NCBI GenBank assembly: GCA_020091685.1
Contig: CM034605.1
Span: 26,485,010-26,549,009 of the forward strand
From: Lutjanus erythropterus
Taxonomy: Eukaryota > Chordata > Actinopteri > Lutjaniformes > Lutjanidae
Length of the DNA: 64,000 bases
Direction of reading: 5' to 3'
Shown here: positions 34,735-46,760 of the stretch, in pieces
How positions within the stretch are numbered: position 1 is the first letter of the stretch
How the letters are laid out: every line of letters starts with the position of its first letter
Notes under the pieces: generated by a model
Told to the model about the DNA's origin: nothing
Seen by the model: the letters and a program-made list of their open reading frames with translations, nothing else
Database searches by the model: none
Made by a program: the position numbers and the translations under genes

Positions 34735-37700
34735 ATGGAGTCGGTTCATGTTTTCGGCAGCACCAGTCCTGTAAACACCGTTCTGAAGAGTAGGCCCGAT
34801 GGGATCCCTGGCCTTTCCTCGCTCTCTCTGCCCGAGCTGAGCACCAAGAACACGCACTGCAGGACCCTGTTCACCCCTGGACCCGCGACGGTGCTGTCTC
34901 CTGTCACCAATCTGGCTCAGGACATAAACAATTGGGCTGGACTCGGAGGGTATTAATATTAATGGTTTCTATTATTACATCTATCTGTATAAATTAACTG
35001 GAGCTGCTGTTTTTGCTAGCCTTGGACTTAATTTATTCCAACAGTTTCTTAGCATGCAAAGTCAGGTTTACTGTCCACATCACTGATTTATTTCCCTGTT
35101 AATCTTTTTCTCATGTAGCCAATGTGATACCCCCAAAAGGAGAAAACATGCACCCCTTGAGAAGATTCCCTCCTTTGCTTCTGACGTCTCATCTGATGCT
35201 GGTGAGCCCCCCTCTGAAAAGCTATTGTCTGTGCTAATTGATGCTGTTAGAACTGATGCCTGAGGGCCTAATGTACATGTAGAGCATCTGATTTAAGTCA
35301 TGCCCTTAACTTTAGATGTGGTCATGTCATAATTACGATAGTCAATGGTTGTTTTTTAGGGCTACAACAATGGATTGATTAATTGATCAACAAAACATTA
35401 ATTTTCAACAATTCTGTTATTATCTTACTTCAGAATGCCAAATAGTCCTAATTGGAGCTGCATTAGGTGATAAATGTGTTATTTGTCAACTATTAAATTA
35501 GTCGCCCTCTGTATCTATCTGGCATGTCTAAATTGGTTTAGATGATTCAGATCAGTGGGATTTAAATTTGTGGAATTTTATACTAAAATTTTCTGATTTA
35601 AACTTCTCAGATTTTAATATTTCCTGGTTTCTTTAGTCTTCTTTGACAGTAAACTGAATATCTGTGGGCTTTGTTAAACTAAAGCAGCAACGATTAGTCA
35701 GTTAATTGATTAGTCGATCATCAGAAAATTAGCTGCCTGCAATTTTGATAATTTTGTTTTTTCTCAGACATTATTCAAACAAAGTCAAAATATCAGCTGG
35801 ATCCAGGTTCTTAAAAGTGTAAATTTGCTGTTTTTCTTTGTAATTTATGATGGTAAAAGATGGTTCTATTGGTTTGACCGAAGAAGCTATTTGAAGATGT
35901 CATTTTGGATTCGGAAATTAGATTTTTACTGTGTGATCAATTAATCTTGAAAATAATAGCTAGCTGCAGGCTTGTGTCGAACGGATCAACATTTTCTTAC
36001 ATTTTATGCAACAAACGACTCAGAAATCGATCAAAAAAGTGATTGACAGATTATCAATAATGATTACTTGCAGCCCTAGTCGTAATCCATCGGTATTCAG
36101 CTGGTTGTTGGTGCCAGTTTCTCATCCTGTGCTGTGCCACCTGATGCTTATATTGATCTGTGACACAAATCTCTTTTCTCTAGGCCTCGGCATGGATCCC
36201 CCAAGCCCCATGGATGCTGTTGAAATGGAGGACACGTAAGTTGCACTGTCCTCATCATGTCTCTTCTAATCAATCAGCCTGTGAGATGTGCCCCTCGGCC
36301 TACCCCCAACTACCACCACCACCACCTCCTCCTTTCCCCCCCAACCTCCACCCTGCGCTTGGGCTCAGCTGAGCCAAGCACAATTTCTCATCTGTAGGAT
36401 TATAGTTTCTACCGTTAGCTTTAAGGTGGCAGCTTCACTCATTTTGCTAAGAAGATTAGCTGATAAGGGAACGCTTAGGATGTAACTTTCTTTAAGTTAC
36501 CAAGTGAAAAATGCATTGAATTTTATGGAATTGGCTAATAGTTGTTGTGCAGAAGTGATCCTAAACATTAAGACTAGTTTGTTAAAACCTTTGTCAGCAC
36601 AAGGACTGGTTATCTCGATCAGTTTGTCTGCATACCCATGTCTTGCTAATCTTGGGTGGCCCTTTTCTTAATTCTCAGTTGGGCGAGTCTCTGCAGACAT
36701 CTGTCGCCGTCTGATGTGCGAGTTCCTTTACAGCAGCATTTGGTCCTCAAGACCTCATTCACCTCCTTTACAGCTGCTCGGTTGCTAGGACTCTTCAGGC
36801 TGGGGGTGGACGTGCCCCGCGCTTGGGTTTATTGATAGCCCACCCCCTCTGGGTTTTGGCACACTCTTCCTATGCAGTGTTATTTCAATAGTAAAAGGGG
36901 GGCTGGAGTTTTTTCTGCGTCAGGGTGATTGAAATGAGGGCACCCCCACAGAAAAACTGCCCCCCTCTTCTTTTGGTCTGCATTGAATGGGACACGCTCT
37001 CTCCTCGACAAACAAAGGGCCCTTGCAGAAAAGGGGTTGGCGGCGTTGGCTCCAGCAGGCATATGGTAGATTAGCTGATCTCTGCATCCCTTCTCCTGAA
37101 CTCCCTCCCCCCAAACATTGAGCTCTCCACTCATTTAGCATACAGGTGGGCATCACTCCAGAGCAAAGACCACCTCTTGCCTCTTTGCATTCAACCAACT
37201 TCCTCTAGTCCAACCGTTCCTCTCACTTCTCTCAATAGAGCTGCAGGTTCTTTGTCTCTGTAGTTTATGAGCGCAAGGTGTTCTCTGACTGGCAGTGAGG
37301 CCTTACAGACACTTTTCTTTCTCAGATTTTATTATAAGATGTTACTTTTCATTGTGGCTGAAATAGAGCTGCAACAATTAGTTGTCAACAATATGATAAT
37401 CAATTAGTTGTTTCACTCATTTTTCAAGCAAAAATGTTTAACATTTGCTCTTTAATGTAAGGATCCACTGCTTCTCTTTGCTTCTCTTTCCTGAATCTAT
37501 GCCTGTCTATTCAAATTCTTCTTTATATAGACATGGTATCATGTGTGATATCACACAAAGCTGTATTATCTTTAAAGTTTGGACATGTGCCGTACATGGG
37601 AAGGAGAGAATAAATTTACTGGGTGAATGTCTGATTCTGCCTTTGATTATGATTATTAAATTCGAATGATCATTGCAATCAATTCTCTGTTTACAGTTAA

Positions 37701-40700
37701 AATTGTGACACCCCTAGTCGCAGCCCCATCTTTTTTCGCACACAGTTCTCTGTTGAAATATGTTTTGTATTTCAAACCTTTTTCGACTAATTTTGGTTGA
37801 TTTGTCATGTTTTCTGTTACAGATTTGAAAAGGCCATTCAACAGTCGAGCAGACTTGTCAACGAGTAAGTCGCTCTCTAGTCAGTAACCTAAAATCATTA
37901 ACTGGTGTGGGATGTTATTGCCTCTCCTGATTTGAAGCATATTGCTCTCCAGGGAGTCTTTAACTCCTCAAATTAAAACGGTCTGAGTGTTAATTTGATT
38001 TGTACTGACTGTAATTCCTTCCTCTCTTTTCTATCCATTACAGGAAAATGCCAATTCGAAGAATCAACTCATTGCCAGTAAGCAGATTTGTTGTGTTTTT
38101 GTTTACAGTCCTGCATGTTTTATTTTAATTAGTCAAGTTTTTTTGGCAGATGTTCAGGGCTGACAGATGCTGTAAGAATTGGTCTTAATCAGGCTGTCAA
38201 ACATCCAAAAAGGACAAATAATCCCATTTCAGAATATCCCTCCAGAGGAGTTTAACACAAAAGTATCATGAAACAGACAAGGGATAGGAGAATTAAGTTG
38301 TTTTTTTTGTTTTTAAAGAATCCCAACTGACTTTTAAGCATCATAATAAAATAAACATCAAACTTGCAGCTCGGTTTAGACAACATAATTTTGTCCTGGG
38401 GCCAGTTTTTCATATTTAATAAGTTGAAACGTCCTCCGGTGTAAACTTAACCACAGGTCAGCTGGTTTACGGTTGCTGACTGGATCCCCTCTTCTCTCCT
38501 CCCTCAGCTCCACCTCCAGAGTTTCAGTCCGTCTCTGAAAGGACAGGAAACAGATTCTCACCGCTACGGAATATTCGGCCAACAACCCTCCCAAATCATG
38601 GCCTCCTCTCAATGCGAAAACAAGGAGAACATGCCAGAGGTCAGTGCTGTAGTTTGTTGGTGGTTCCTGTGAACATAATACAACTCAAAATCCATGTGCA
38701 CACATTTGAGATATTTTCAGTCGTTTTTGTAGTCATTGAAGAAATAAATGAGTTACCATAACACATTTAAATTAGAAATATGAAACAAAAAATCAAAATT
38801 TCCTCTTTTTTTTATTGCAAGCACTTTACTATGCTCTAGGATACTACTTTATTGGTATAGATATATGTTCAAAATCTGACTAACTATCTGAAATACTTAG
38901 AAAACCAAATTGTTGGCAAAGGCATTTCATCATTTGGCTTAAAGTTTTGAATAATGTTAGGATTTTATTTTGTCACTCACATACACTTATGGTTTAACAG
39001 ATAATAAATGCCTGCAGAAATATTGTGTGTACAGCAACAGATTGAGTTACTTTGAAAAGTTAACTTTGAAAATCATCTATTCACTCTGTAAAAATGTTTC
39101 TTGTTTCAGGAGGGCTTCGAATTCAAGAAACCAACCAAGCCGGTCTCACGGAGCCGCGTGCGCTCCTTCAACAGCGGCCAGTTAAAGGAAGCGTTCGCCC
39201 GCCGTCCCAGCTCAGCGCCAGCCCTCATGGTGTGTAAACATGTGAAGGATGCATCTTGGCGCTTGAACTTGTCCTAGAAAGATGCTAACCCTCCTCATCT
39301 TTTTTTCTCCCCTGTCCAGCTCTCTTCACCTCCTCCAGTCCAGCAGCTTGACTTTGACTCCAGCCCCATGTTCCTGAGACGCTCCTCCCTCACCTCGTCT
39401 CTAAACGACGACGAAGACGACGGCTTCCTGGACGTCCTTGATGACAACATGGAGGTGAGGCCTCATCACCTAACAGACATGAATTACATTTCTCAGCTGG
39501 AAATTTCCTGAATCCCTCTGAGAATATCTGAAAAAACTCCTTGCAGTGGGAGAATTCAGGAGATCATACTTTTACATTAAAGATCCATATTATTTTTCCG
39601 TACTATATTTGTCTGACAACACTGCCTTACCACCTACAGAACGATGCCGGGATACCGATGGGAATGGCCAGCTTGCTCACCGCCCCGCTGGTGTCTGAAA
39701 GCACAGCAGAAGACTCTGTAAGTGTGAATCAAAGAACTGAAATGGTTACTTTTCAGAGTTGTATTCATACCGTCTTCATTAGGCATCTTATTTTCAGCTC
39801 ACAAAATGCAAACAGAGTTTTGAGTTGAATCGTTGTCTCCTTCAGCCTGTGATTCGCTGCCGGCCGCGTAGCCTGTTTCGCTCCCCCTCCATGCCCAGTC
39901 CGGTGTCCCGTCCCTCCGTGAAGCGTCCCGACTGCTCCCGAGATGAAAACACGCCAGTCAGGGTGAAGAGGCGACGCAGCCTGGCAGGAACGCAGGTCAC
40001 CACTCTGGAACAAAACCCTGAATCCCCAAGAACGGTGAGTCCAAGGCTCGACACGTTTTATTGACCAAAACTGAAAATATGTTCGGCAAGACTTATATTT
40101 TTAGTAATTAAAGTATGCGGTCACACATCAGCTTAATAATAATGTTTAAAAGCTTTATTACAGTAACAAACAAAATTCTCTGTAGTTGATGTTTTATCTG
40201 ATACTTTACAGAGTTTGAATCTCAAGTATTAACAGTTAATATGTCTAGCTTTTAATTCCTGGTGTACAAAATACAGCCCTACAATGAGCAATAATCTTCC
40301 TTATCAATTAATCTGTATCATTTTCTTGAGTAATCGATTGGTTGTTTGGTCCATAAAATGTCATAACATGGTGAAAAAGAGTTGATGCCTGTTTTGCAAA
40401 GCTCAAGGTTGTGTCCTCTAATGTCAACCCAAAGTTTACTGTCATAGTGGAGTGAAGAAACCAGAAAATATTCACACATTACAAACTGTGATCAGAGAAT
40501 TTTGACCGTTTTTCCTAATTTAAAAATGACTCTGTGATTCACGGTAGTTGGCACTTAATTTAATGGTTCACATCTAATCGACTAATTTTCACAGCTGTTG
40601 TTTTGTTGTTCACAGATCCCTCAAATGAATCCAGTATGTCACTGTCTGCTGGTTTATCTGTTCTCTCCCTTCCAAATTCGCACATTCATTTGTGATGTTG

Positions 40701-42640
40701 ACGTATTTGTCAAACTTTTCACCCCACAGTCAAACAACTTACTTTGCTTTGCCGTTGTCTGTAAAGTAGATGAACACACAAACGCACATTCAGTGTTGTC
40801 TGGTTCAGATTCCGACTGATGTTTCTTGCTGTATCAAGAGATCAGTTAAACAGGCAACCGGAAATCAATATCCAGTATTGATCAGTTCCTAGTTGAAAAG
40901 GGTCTTATTTAACAGAGGTGTAGAGTTGAGCTTAAATGTTTGAGTCGAAGGCTGAAAAGGTCTTTGAGTCGGTCACATATCGAGTTAATAGCTGGTGTGA
41001 TGATGTCACTTGATCGCCTTTTGGAATGCAGAAAGTGATTTTAAACAAAAGCGCAGGCCTGCGAGGATAAAGCCGCAGCATAAAAAGTGACCATCTGTCA
41101 CCTCCACGGTGGAAGTGGAGAAATGTCTTTTGAAACATCCTCTGGGGCCGAGGCGGCTATTGTCACCGGCTTTACAGGCGATCTCAAATTACTTAATTTT
41201 CTCCTCGACTGCCTCCTTAACGTCTTCTCTCCTTTCTTTTCCTTCCAGGGCTGCTCCCTGCTCCACAGGTCCAAGTCCTTCTGCCAGACAGAGATTGAAA
41301 AGCTGCTGGACGGCGAGGGCGGTTCTAATGAGCTGATAGGAGATTTCACCAAGGTAAGAAAGACAGCTGTGTTTCTTACACTAATAACTTAATTATGTTA
41401 AATTACTCTTCTAATCCAATTGCCTTCTTTACTCTTCTAGCCTTTTGTACTACCCACAGTGGACGGCAAACATCAAGACCTCAAGTACATCACCCCAGAG
41501 ACGGTGAGTAGAGGCGCTACTGTTGAATTCTCTCCCCGTTTGTGTATGAAAATGGAACAAAATACAAAATGTTTAGTGTTTGGCTAATATAAGTTGACAA
41601 AATTTAGTAAAAAATTGTGTTCTTTGTGGTGCTCAGATGGTGCAAGCTGTGTCTGGACAGTTTAATCATCTAGTGGAGCGACTTATTGTCATGGACTGTC
41701 GCTACCCCTACGAGTTTGAGGGAGGACACATCAAGGTGAGTGAAAATCTCCAAAATACATTTTTATTAAATCACAAAGAAAATCCATGTTATGACAGTCA
41801 AATATTTCTAATTTCCCTCAGAAGTCACAGCTAGCTTTGAGGCCTTTGTTTGTTTGTTGATACTGCAAGTCTCTGAGAGCAATAAAATAAAAGTTTGACG
41901 CTAGCTCCCCTGGATAATGGAGGATTTACTGGTGTTTTTAAACCAGTTCATGTACTTGTGTTAGTCAGTATGTCTGCCATCATTTCAGAGTTTTGTTAGA
42001 ACTTAAAATTCTCTGCCTCAGTTCCTGTGCTTTATGAATTAATTGTTTGGGTTCCTGTCTGTCATCTCAGGGAGCTCTGAACCTGCACCAGGAGGACCAG
42101 GTGGAGGACTTCCTCCTCAAAACGCCGATCATCCCGTCCTGCCCGGACAAGCGCGTCGTCATCATCTTCCACTGCGAGTTCTCATCGGAGCGCGGACCTC
42201 GAATGTGCCGCTTTGTCAGGGAGCGTGACCGCGCCATGAACGAGTATCCCAAACTCCACTACCCCGAACTCTACATCCTAAAGGGCGGATACAAAGATTT
42301 CTACAACGACTTTAAGGTTAGCCTACTCAAATTGGCCTTGATTTTGTCACATGAAGGGATAATTTTGTTGTGGCCTCAAGCCACTTTTCATCAAAGAATA
42401 TTTTGTGAGTAATCTTCCCACATGATATTGTTTGAATGAAACCCCCCTGATGGCTCTTCAGTCCTTTGAACTTGTCTCGTTCTCTTCCTGCCCACACAGA
42501 TACAATGTGAACCTCAGTCCTACCGGCCCATGCACCACGAGGACTTCAAGGAGGACCTGAGGAAGTTCCGCCTCAAGAGTCGCACCTGGGCCGGGGAGCG
42601 CAGCAAGAGAGACATGTACAGCCGGCTGAAGAAACTGTGA
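34735..42640 (+). CDS. cdc25b: M-phase inducer phosphatase Cdc25b (dual-specificity phosphatase)
   Basis: Removes inhibitory Thr/Tyr phosphates from Cdk1/Cdk2-cyclin complexes and so triggers entry into mitosis. Sixteen coding exons with GT-AG junctions and a continuous frame: 34735-34949, 35119-35201, 36184-36235, 37823-37864, 38044-38077, 38508-38639, 39110-39229, 39320-39454, 39640-39717, 39846-40034, 40616-40633, 41249-41353, 41441-41503, 41637-41735, 42071-42316, 42500-42640. Total 583 residues (human CDC25B about 580). The N-terminal regulatory half carries [11 protein letters not shown] (about residue 100), a KEN box (181-183), a 14-3-3-type site RSPSMP (309-314, equivalent to human Ser323) and a basic nuclear signal KRRRS (338-342). 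The rhodanese-like catalytic domain has CRYPYE and the CX5R loop HCEFSSER with catalytic Cys490, then the C-terminal RPMHHEDF and SRTWAGER motifs. RSPSMP, KRRRS and the neighbour ap5s1 favour cdc25b over cdc25a, although the last residues (YSRLKKL) look a-like. Exon 11 (18 nt) is the least certain. Confidence 0.95.
35685..36078 (-). repeat. Dispersed repeat (GCTGCAACTAA family) in cdc25b intron 2
   Basis: Contains AGCAACGATTAGTCAGTTAA and TGATTAGTCGATCATCAGAA and ends AATGATTACTTGCAGCCCTA, giving inverted termini. Another fragment of the family starts at 35359. These occupy intron 2. Confidence 0.6.
37365..37440 (+). repeat. Dispersed repeat (GCTGCAACTAA family), fragment in cdc25b intron 3
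   Basis: TAGAGCTGCAACAATTAGTT followed by GATAATCAATTAGTTGTTTC is the left end of the family. Confidence 0.5.
40285..40590 (+). repeat. Dispersed repeat (GCTGCAACTAA family) in cdc25b intron 10
   Basis: GAGTAATCGATTGGTTGTTT, GGTCCATAAAATGTCATAAC, GAAACCAGAAAATATTCACA and CTAATCGACTAATTTTCACA follow the family order. It ends about 25 nt before the microexon. Confidence 0.6.
40616..40633 (+). other. cdc25b: Probable 18-nt in-frame microexon of cdc25b
   Basis: Between exons ending at 40034 and starting at 41249, both phase 0, an 18-nt segment is flanked by TTGTTCACAG and GTATGT. It encodes IPQMNP and keeps the frame. CDC25B is alternatively spliced in the regulatory half, so inclusion may vary. 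If skipped, the protein is 577 residues. Confidence 0.55.
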
Positions 42641-43743
42641 GCGCCTCCTCGTCCTCTGAAACTGCCTCCAAAACACACTGCCTCCCCCCCCGAACAGACT
42701 GAGTACACACTCCTCTCAGAGCCCGAGGCCTCGCCCCACCAACGAGGAAACACCTTTTGGATTGAGCCAACGGAAGGGGATTTTATTAAAAAAAAAAAGT
42801 TTGATTCAACTATAGCAAAGTTAGTTATTTATGCAAATTTAAAGAGGGAGAGACGTGAACTGATGATCGTTGTGGCGCAGTGAACAAATTCAGTAAGGTG
42901 ATCTGAAACAATGTGATCGTTTTTAAAAACCACTTGGACCTGCTGCCTGTTTTACCGTTTTTATTGTTGTTTGTTTTGTTTTTTTTTGTTTTTTATTCGG
43001 CTGGCTTTTGCGGCACAAATCACTGCCAGATTGCAATAATCCAACGAAAACACACTGCCAGGTCAGAAGTTTCAGTCTCCTCGCTGGATATTTTTGTTTT
43101 TTATTTTGCATTTGTCATGTCCCACCTTTATTTAAGCACTTAATTTAAATAACTTGAATTGGTGAGGTGCTTCTATTTTATACTGCTTTTTTCAGTAATT
43201 TTTTTAATGAGTTGTTTACCCCCATTTACAAAGATTTGTTTATTCCCAAAATGCAAATTGGAAATTTTAATGACAACTTGTAAATTATAAGATTAATGCA
43301 GAACTGTTTTCTTTTCTCCTTCCTGATCAGTTGCAATACAAGCTAACTCTCTTTGTTTCTTTTTTTTGTTCCTCGGTCAGAAGATACCAAAGCAAACCAA
43401 CTACCTGTTAACTTTGCAGTGAGATTTTTCTGATGCTGCAGGTCAGCAAGTGTGAGAGGATTTTTGATCTAAAGGAAAACACTGTCTTTGTTTTGCTTTG
43501 AGTCCTTTTAATTTTGAGAGAGAAAATCCCCCCCCCCCCCCCCCTGCAGAGCTAATGATGTCCGTTTTATAACGATTGGGGTGGTTTGAATATTTTGGTA
43601 CAGGCTCGTGGGGGAGCTGCTGAAATAAAGAGCCAATGTGTGTTCAAGTGTGACGTACAGAATCTTTATTTTTTTTGTCGTGAGTATTTCATTTTTGTGC
43701 TGTGAATGTATCCTTGTGTGGGATCCTGTATCGGGGCAATAAA
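42641..43743 (+). other. cdc25b: cdc25b 3' UTR and poly(A) signals
   Basis: About 1.1 kb of AT-rich sequence follows the TGA stop. AATAAA occurs at 43624-43629 and again at 43738-43743, followed by T-rich and GT-rich sequence. It contains T-rich runs, a homopolymer of C (43528-43545) and no ORF of note. The two signals may give alternative ends. Confidence 0.6.
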
Positions 43744-44835
43744 TAGACATTTTCAGATCAGTCATTTTGACATGAAATAGGATAAACAACAATGGGTGTT
43801 ATCATTGATATTAATTAAGGTTCTATTCGGGTCAAACAGAGCTGAGCCAGTATGCAGAACAGCAGCATCCTGACTCTAAGTATTTGTGTAAAAATGTACT
43901 TTGAGTACAAGTCTTATTTTTAATCCACTGTGGGTTTTTGGAACATGTGTTGAGCACCTTCCACTATTTTATCACATTTCATAGACTTAAAAAATAACTG
44001 AAAAAAGTCAACCAATTAAATAATTGATTTGATTAATTGATTTCCTTTTATTTCCCTGTCGAGCACAAAAAGTGCCCGACCTTCATGGGTTTATGACACC
44101 AAATACAGCTGCAGTGTTCTAACATTTTCCTTTCAGTACAAAATTACAGTCCATGTCATAGCTCAGTCTTACACAGAATATTTTGCCTTCTCTGCCAGGC
44201 ATAACAAATAAAATCTGCAACAAAAAAAGTTCCCTTTATAAAACACAACTCAAGTTTCTCATACTCATCCAACCAAAAGAAATCAGGGATTTACCTTCAA
44301 CTAAAATGTCCTCAGTTTATGCTTAAGTTTACGCCGGACAGCAAAACAAAAGAATGAACCTCATTCTCAGTTTCACCAAAGTCACACAGCCTGTCCTCCT
44401 CTGGAGTGGCATTAAATCTGCCAATTTTCATGTTCCTGAACGTAATTGTGCACATAACGATCTTTGTCCTTAAATTAAAGTTACACTAAGGTTCTGCATC
44501 AAAGCATTTTTTATGAGACCATATATAACATATTTCAATAACTATGAAAATTATTGTTTGTTGCAGCCCAACTTTACATCTCAGTCCACGTTCCAGATTC
44601 AAATCACTTCAGTTTGATTTAAAGTTGTGTTTCAGGTGCGGACAGGCCTTCAGTGTGCAAGACTCAGTCAAAGCAAACTAAACTTTCCACGGTTGAATCC
44701 TCGAACTCTAAGAATAGCACATCTGCCGGTTTGTTTGGTCTCTGCTGCATGTGGCGGGACACAACTTTTCCTGCACACAGAGCAGTTCCTGTTTGTTCAA
44801 ATTCTCCCTCTCAGACCGACCTTGGGAGTGGCCCC

Positions 44836-44866
<31 letters not shown>

Positions 44867-46014
44867 GCTGCAGCACGTGCCTGAGCGCACATACATACAC
44901 ACACCACACACATTCCTGTATGCAGTGGGAGGGAGTAGATCTGTTGTGCGGAGCAGCGCCTGGCGGCCGGCCGTTTCTCTGACGTGTCCTGACAGGAGGT
45001 CACAGTTCTGCTGCAGGAGAGGGAAAAAAAAGAAAATCAGAGCCACCACCACCACGTGCTGTAAACACGTGACCGATCTGATGGGGATGTTACAAAAGCA
45101 CGACTCCCTCCCTTCTGGCACTTTACCAAAGTTTGAAATCAGGCAGTTTCCCCGCGGCCATGTGGGTATGGGAAAGAGAGGGAAGGCCTTTGTTTGCATT
45201 CCACCAATTGAGCTCTAAAGGCTAATTTACAGCCAACAGTTTCTAGCTGACACAAGAGTCTGTTGGTCGTCTTGTGCAACTCAACTGAAGATACTTTAAA
45301 TCTTTCCTAAACCCTGGGAATAAGTCCAGACCGGATAGTGTGTGTGGGAGACAGGAAAAGGGAAGGAGAATCAGAAAACCACATGTCTGTTTCAGTTATC
45401 TTCACATGTATTTGTCAATGGGTCCGTTCCATTCGTATCACTTGCCACCTTTGTCTGAGCAAGGCGATTAATTGGCCGGTTGCTGAGGTTTAAGGGGTCT
45501 CGCACCTTTACATGAGGCATACATAATGCAACACTTGCAAGGGCCTTTCAAGAGGAGCTTCATTTTCCACTTCAACAGTTGGTTTTAAGATGTAGATGAG
45601 TGCTTGGCAGGTTTTGCAACGGGGCCCGTCTAATTAGGAGCTGGAGCTTCAACAAAGACAAAAAGGGGAACTTGAAATTTTGCAAAACCCTGGAACTTTT
45701 GTCCAGAGGTTTAACAGTGTGTGCTTTCTGAGTCGCTTGTTTTGTCAGTTTGACACTGTAGCTTCCAAAAAGACTTAAACCATACATTTAAAATTAAAAC
45801 TAAAGATTAGTTTTTGATGCTAAGTTCTAAAGTTTGTTGTCTTAAGAAGTATTTCAGTGTTGTGATGAGCTGTAGTGAGAAGGCAGGCGCTTTTGTATTA
45901 AAGACTGTCATAGTATATTCCTAGCTCCACTCAAAATGATGGATGGTCTTTACTCTCTTAAAATCTCCAAATTTTTACTTAAATAAATTGTAGACGGTCT
46001 TGCAATTGTGATTC
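43744..46014. other. Intergenic cdc25b-ap5s1, first part
   Basis: The (CT)n repeat creates overlapping ORFs of 85-163 codons on both strands; none resembles a family. No gene. Confidence 0.35.
44838..44866. repeat. (CT)n microsatellite
   Basis: About 14 CT units; it generates the long but spurious ORFs at 44627-45218 on both strands. Confidence 0.9.
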
Positions 46015-46375
46015 AACTAAAAGAACAGTTTGACGTTTTGGGAAATATACCAATCATCTTTCTTGATGAGAGTTGGATGAGAAGATTGATGCCACAGTCA
46101 TGTTGGTATGCTGTATAAAGCTGCAGCCAGAAACTGTTTAGTTTATCTTAGCTTAGTTTAAAGATTGGAAACACAGGGACACTTTTATTTTTGTATGGAT
46201 TAAACAAACTCAATATATATTCATTATTAGGGTGTTAGGGTGTTTCTCCTGTTTCTAGTTTGTAGCTAATCTAAGTTAACTGGCAGCTGGCTTCATATTT
46301 AACTGTCACCAAGAAAACAAATAAGCACATTTCCCCAAATATTAGAATACTAAATATAAGACATTCCTTTAATTC
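46015..46375. mobile_element. Palindromic MITE (TTAGCTTAG family), near-complete copy
   Basis: The left end AACAGTTTGACGTTTTGGGA and the right end CATTTCCCCAAATATTAG are inverted. Inner arms GCTGCAGCCAG.../...CAGCTGGCTTCATA mirror each other, as do GAGAGTTGGATGAG on the left and related sequence on the right. About 360 bp, no ORF. Confidence 0.72.
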
Positions 46376-46584
46376 AGCTTTTGAATGGTTTATCAGTTAC
46401 TAATAAAATAGATACTGTGTGTTTCAAAAGATTACAATTGATAAAATAAAAACTAGAGATGGTTTTGGGTGTTTTAGTTCTGACTGTCCTAATGTTGCTG
46501 TATTGTGACCGTCTGTGTATTTCTGTTTCCACTTGTAATGGTGGATGTTTTTTTGTCAAATCTGTACGCAGTCTTGCAATTGTG

Positions 46585-46760
46585 ATTCAAGTTTGTGAAA
46601 TATATTCAGCGACCTCTCATCTAACTCTCAACGAGAAAGCAAATTAGTATAAGGCTGCAGCCAGCAACCGGTTAGCTTAGCATAGCTTGGCTTAGAGACT
46701 GAAAACACAAATAAACAAAACATTAAAAAATATAACAAAAAATATATTAATTAGAGGTGC
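46585..46760. mobile_element. Palindromic MITE (TTAGCTTAG family), partial copy
   Basis: Begins with sequence resembling CTCATCTAACTCTCAACGAG followed by GGCTGCAGCCAGCAACCGG and TTAGCTTAGCATAGC. This combines part of a right-arm edge and a left arm, so it is probably a rearranged copy. Confidence 0.5.

Noticed and set aside
43528..43545. Run of 18 C in the cdc25b 3' UTR
   Set aside because: A homopolymer whose length is unreliable in assemblies; no function inferred.
44627..45218. Overlapping ORFs of 85-163 codons on both strands
   Set aside because: They run through a (CT)n microsatellite, which is open in several frames; the rest has no family likeness.
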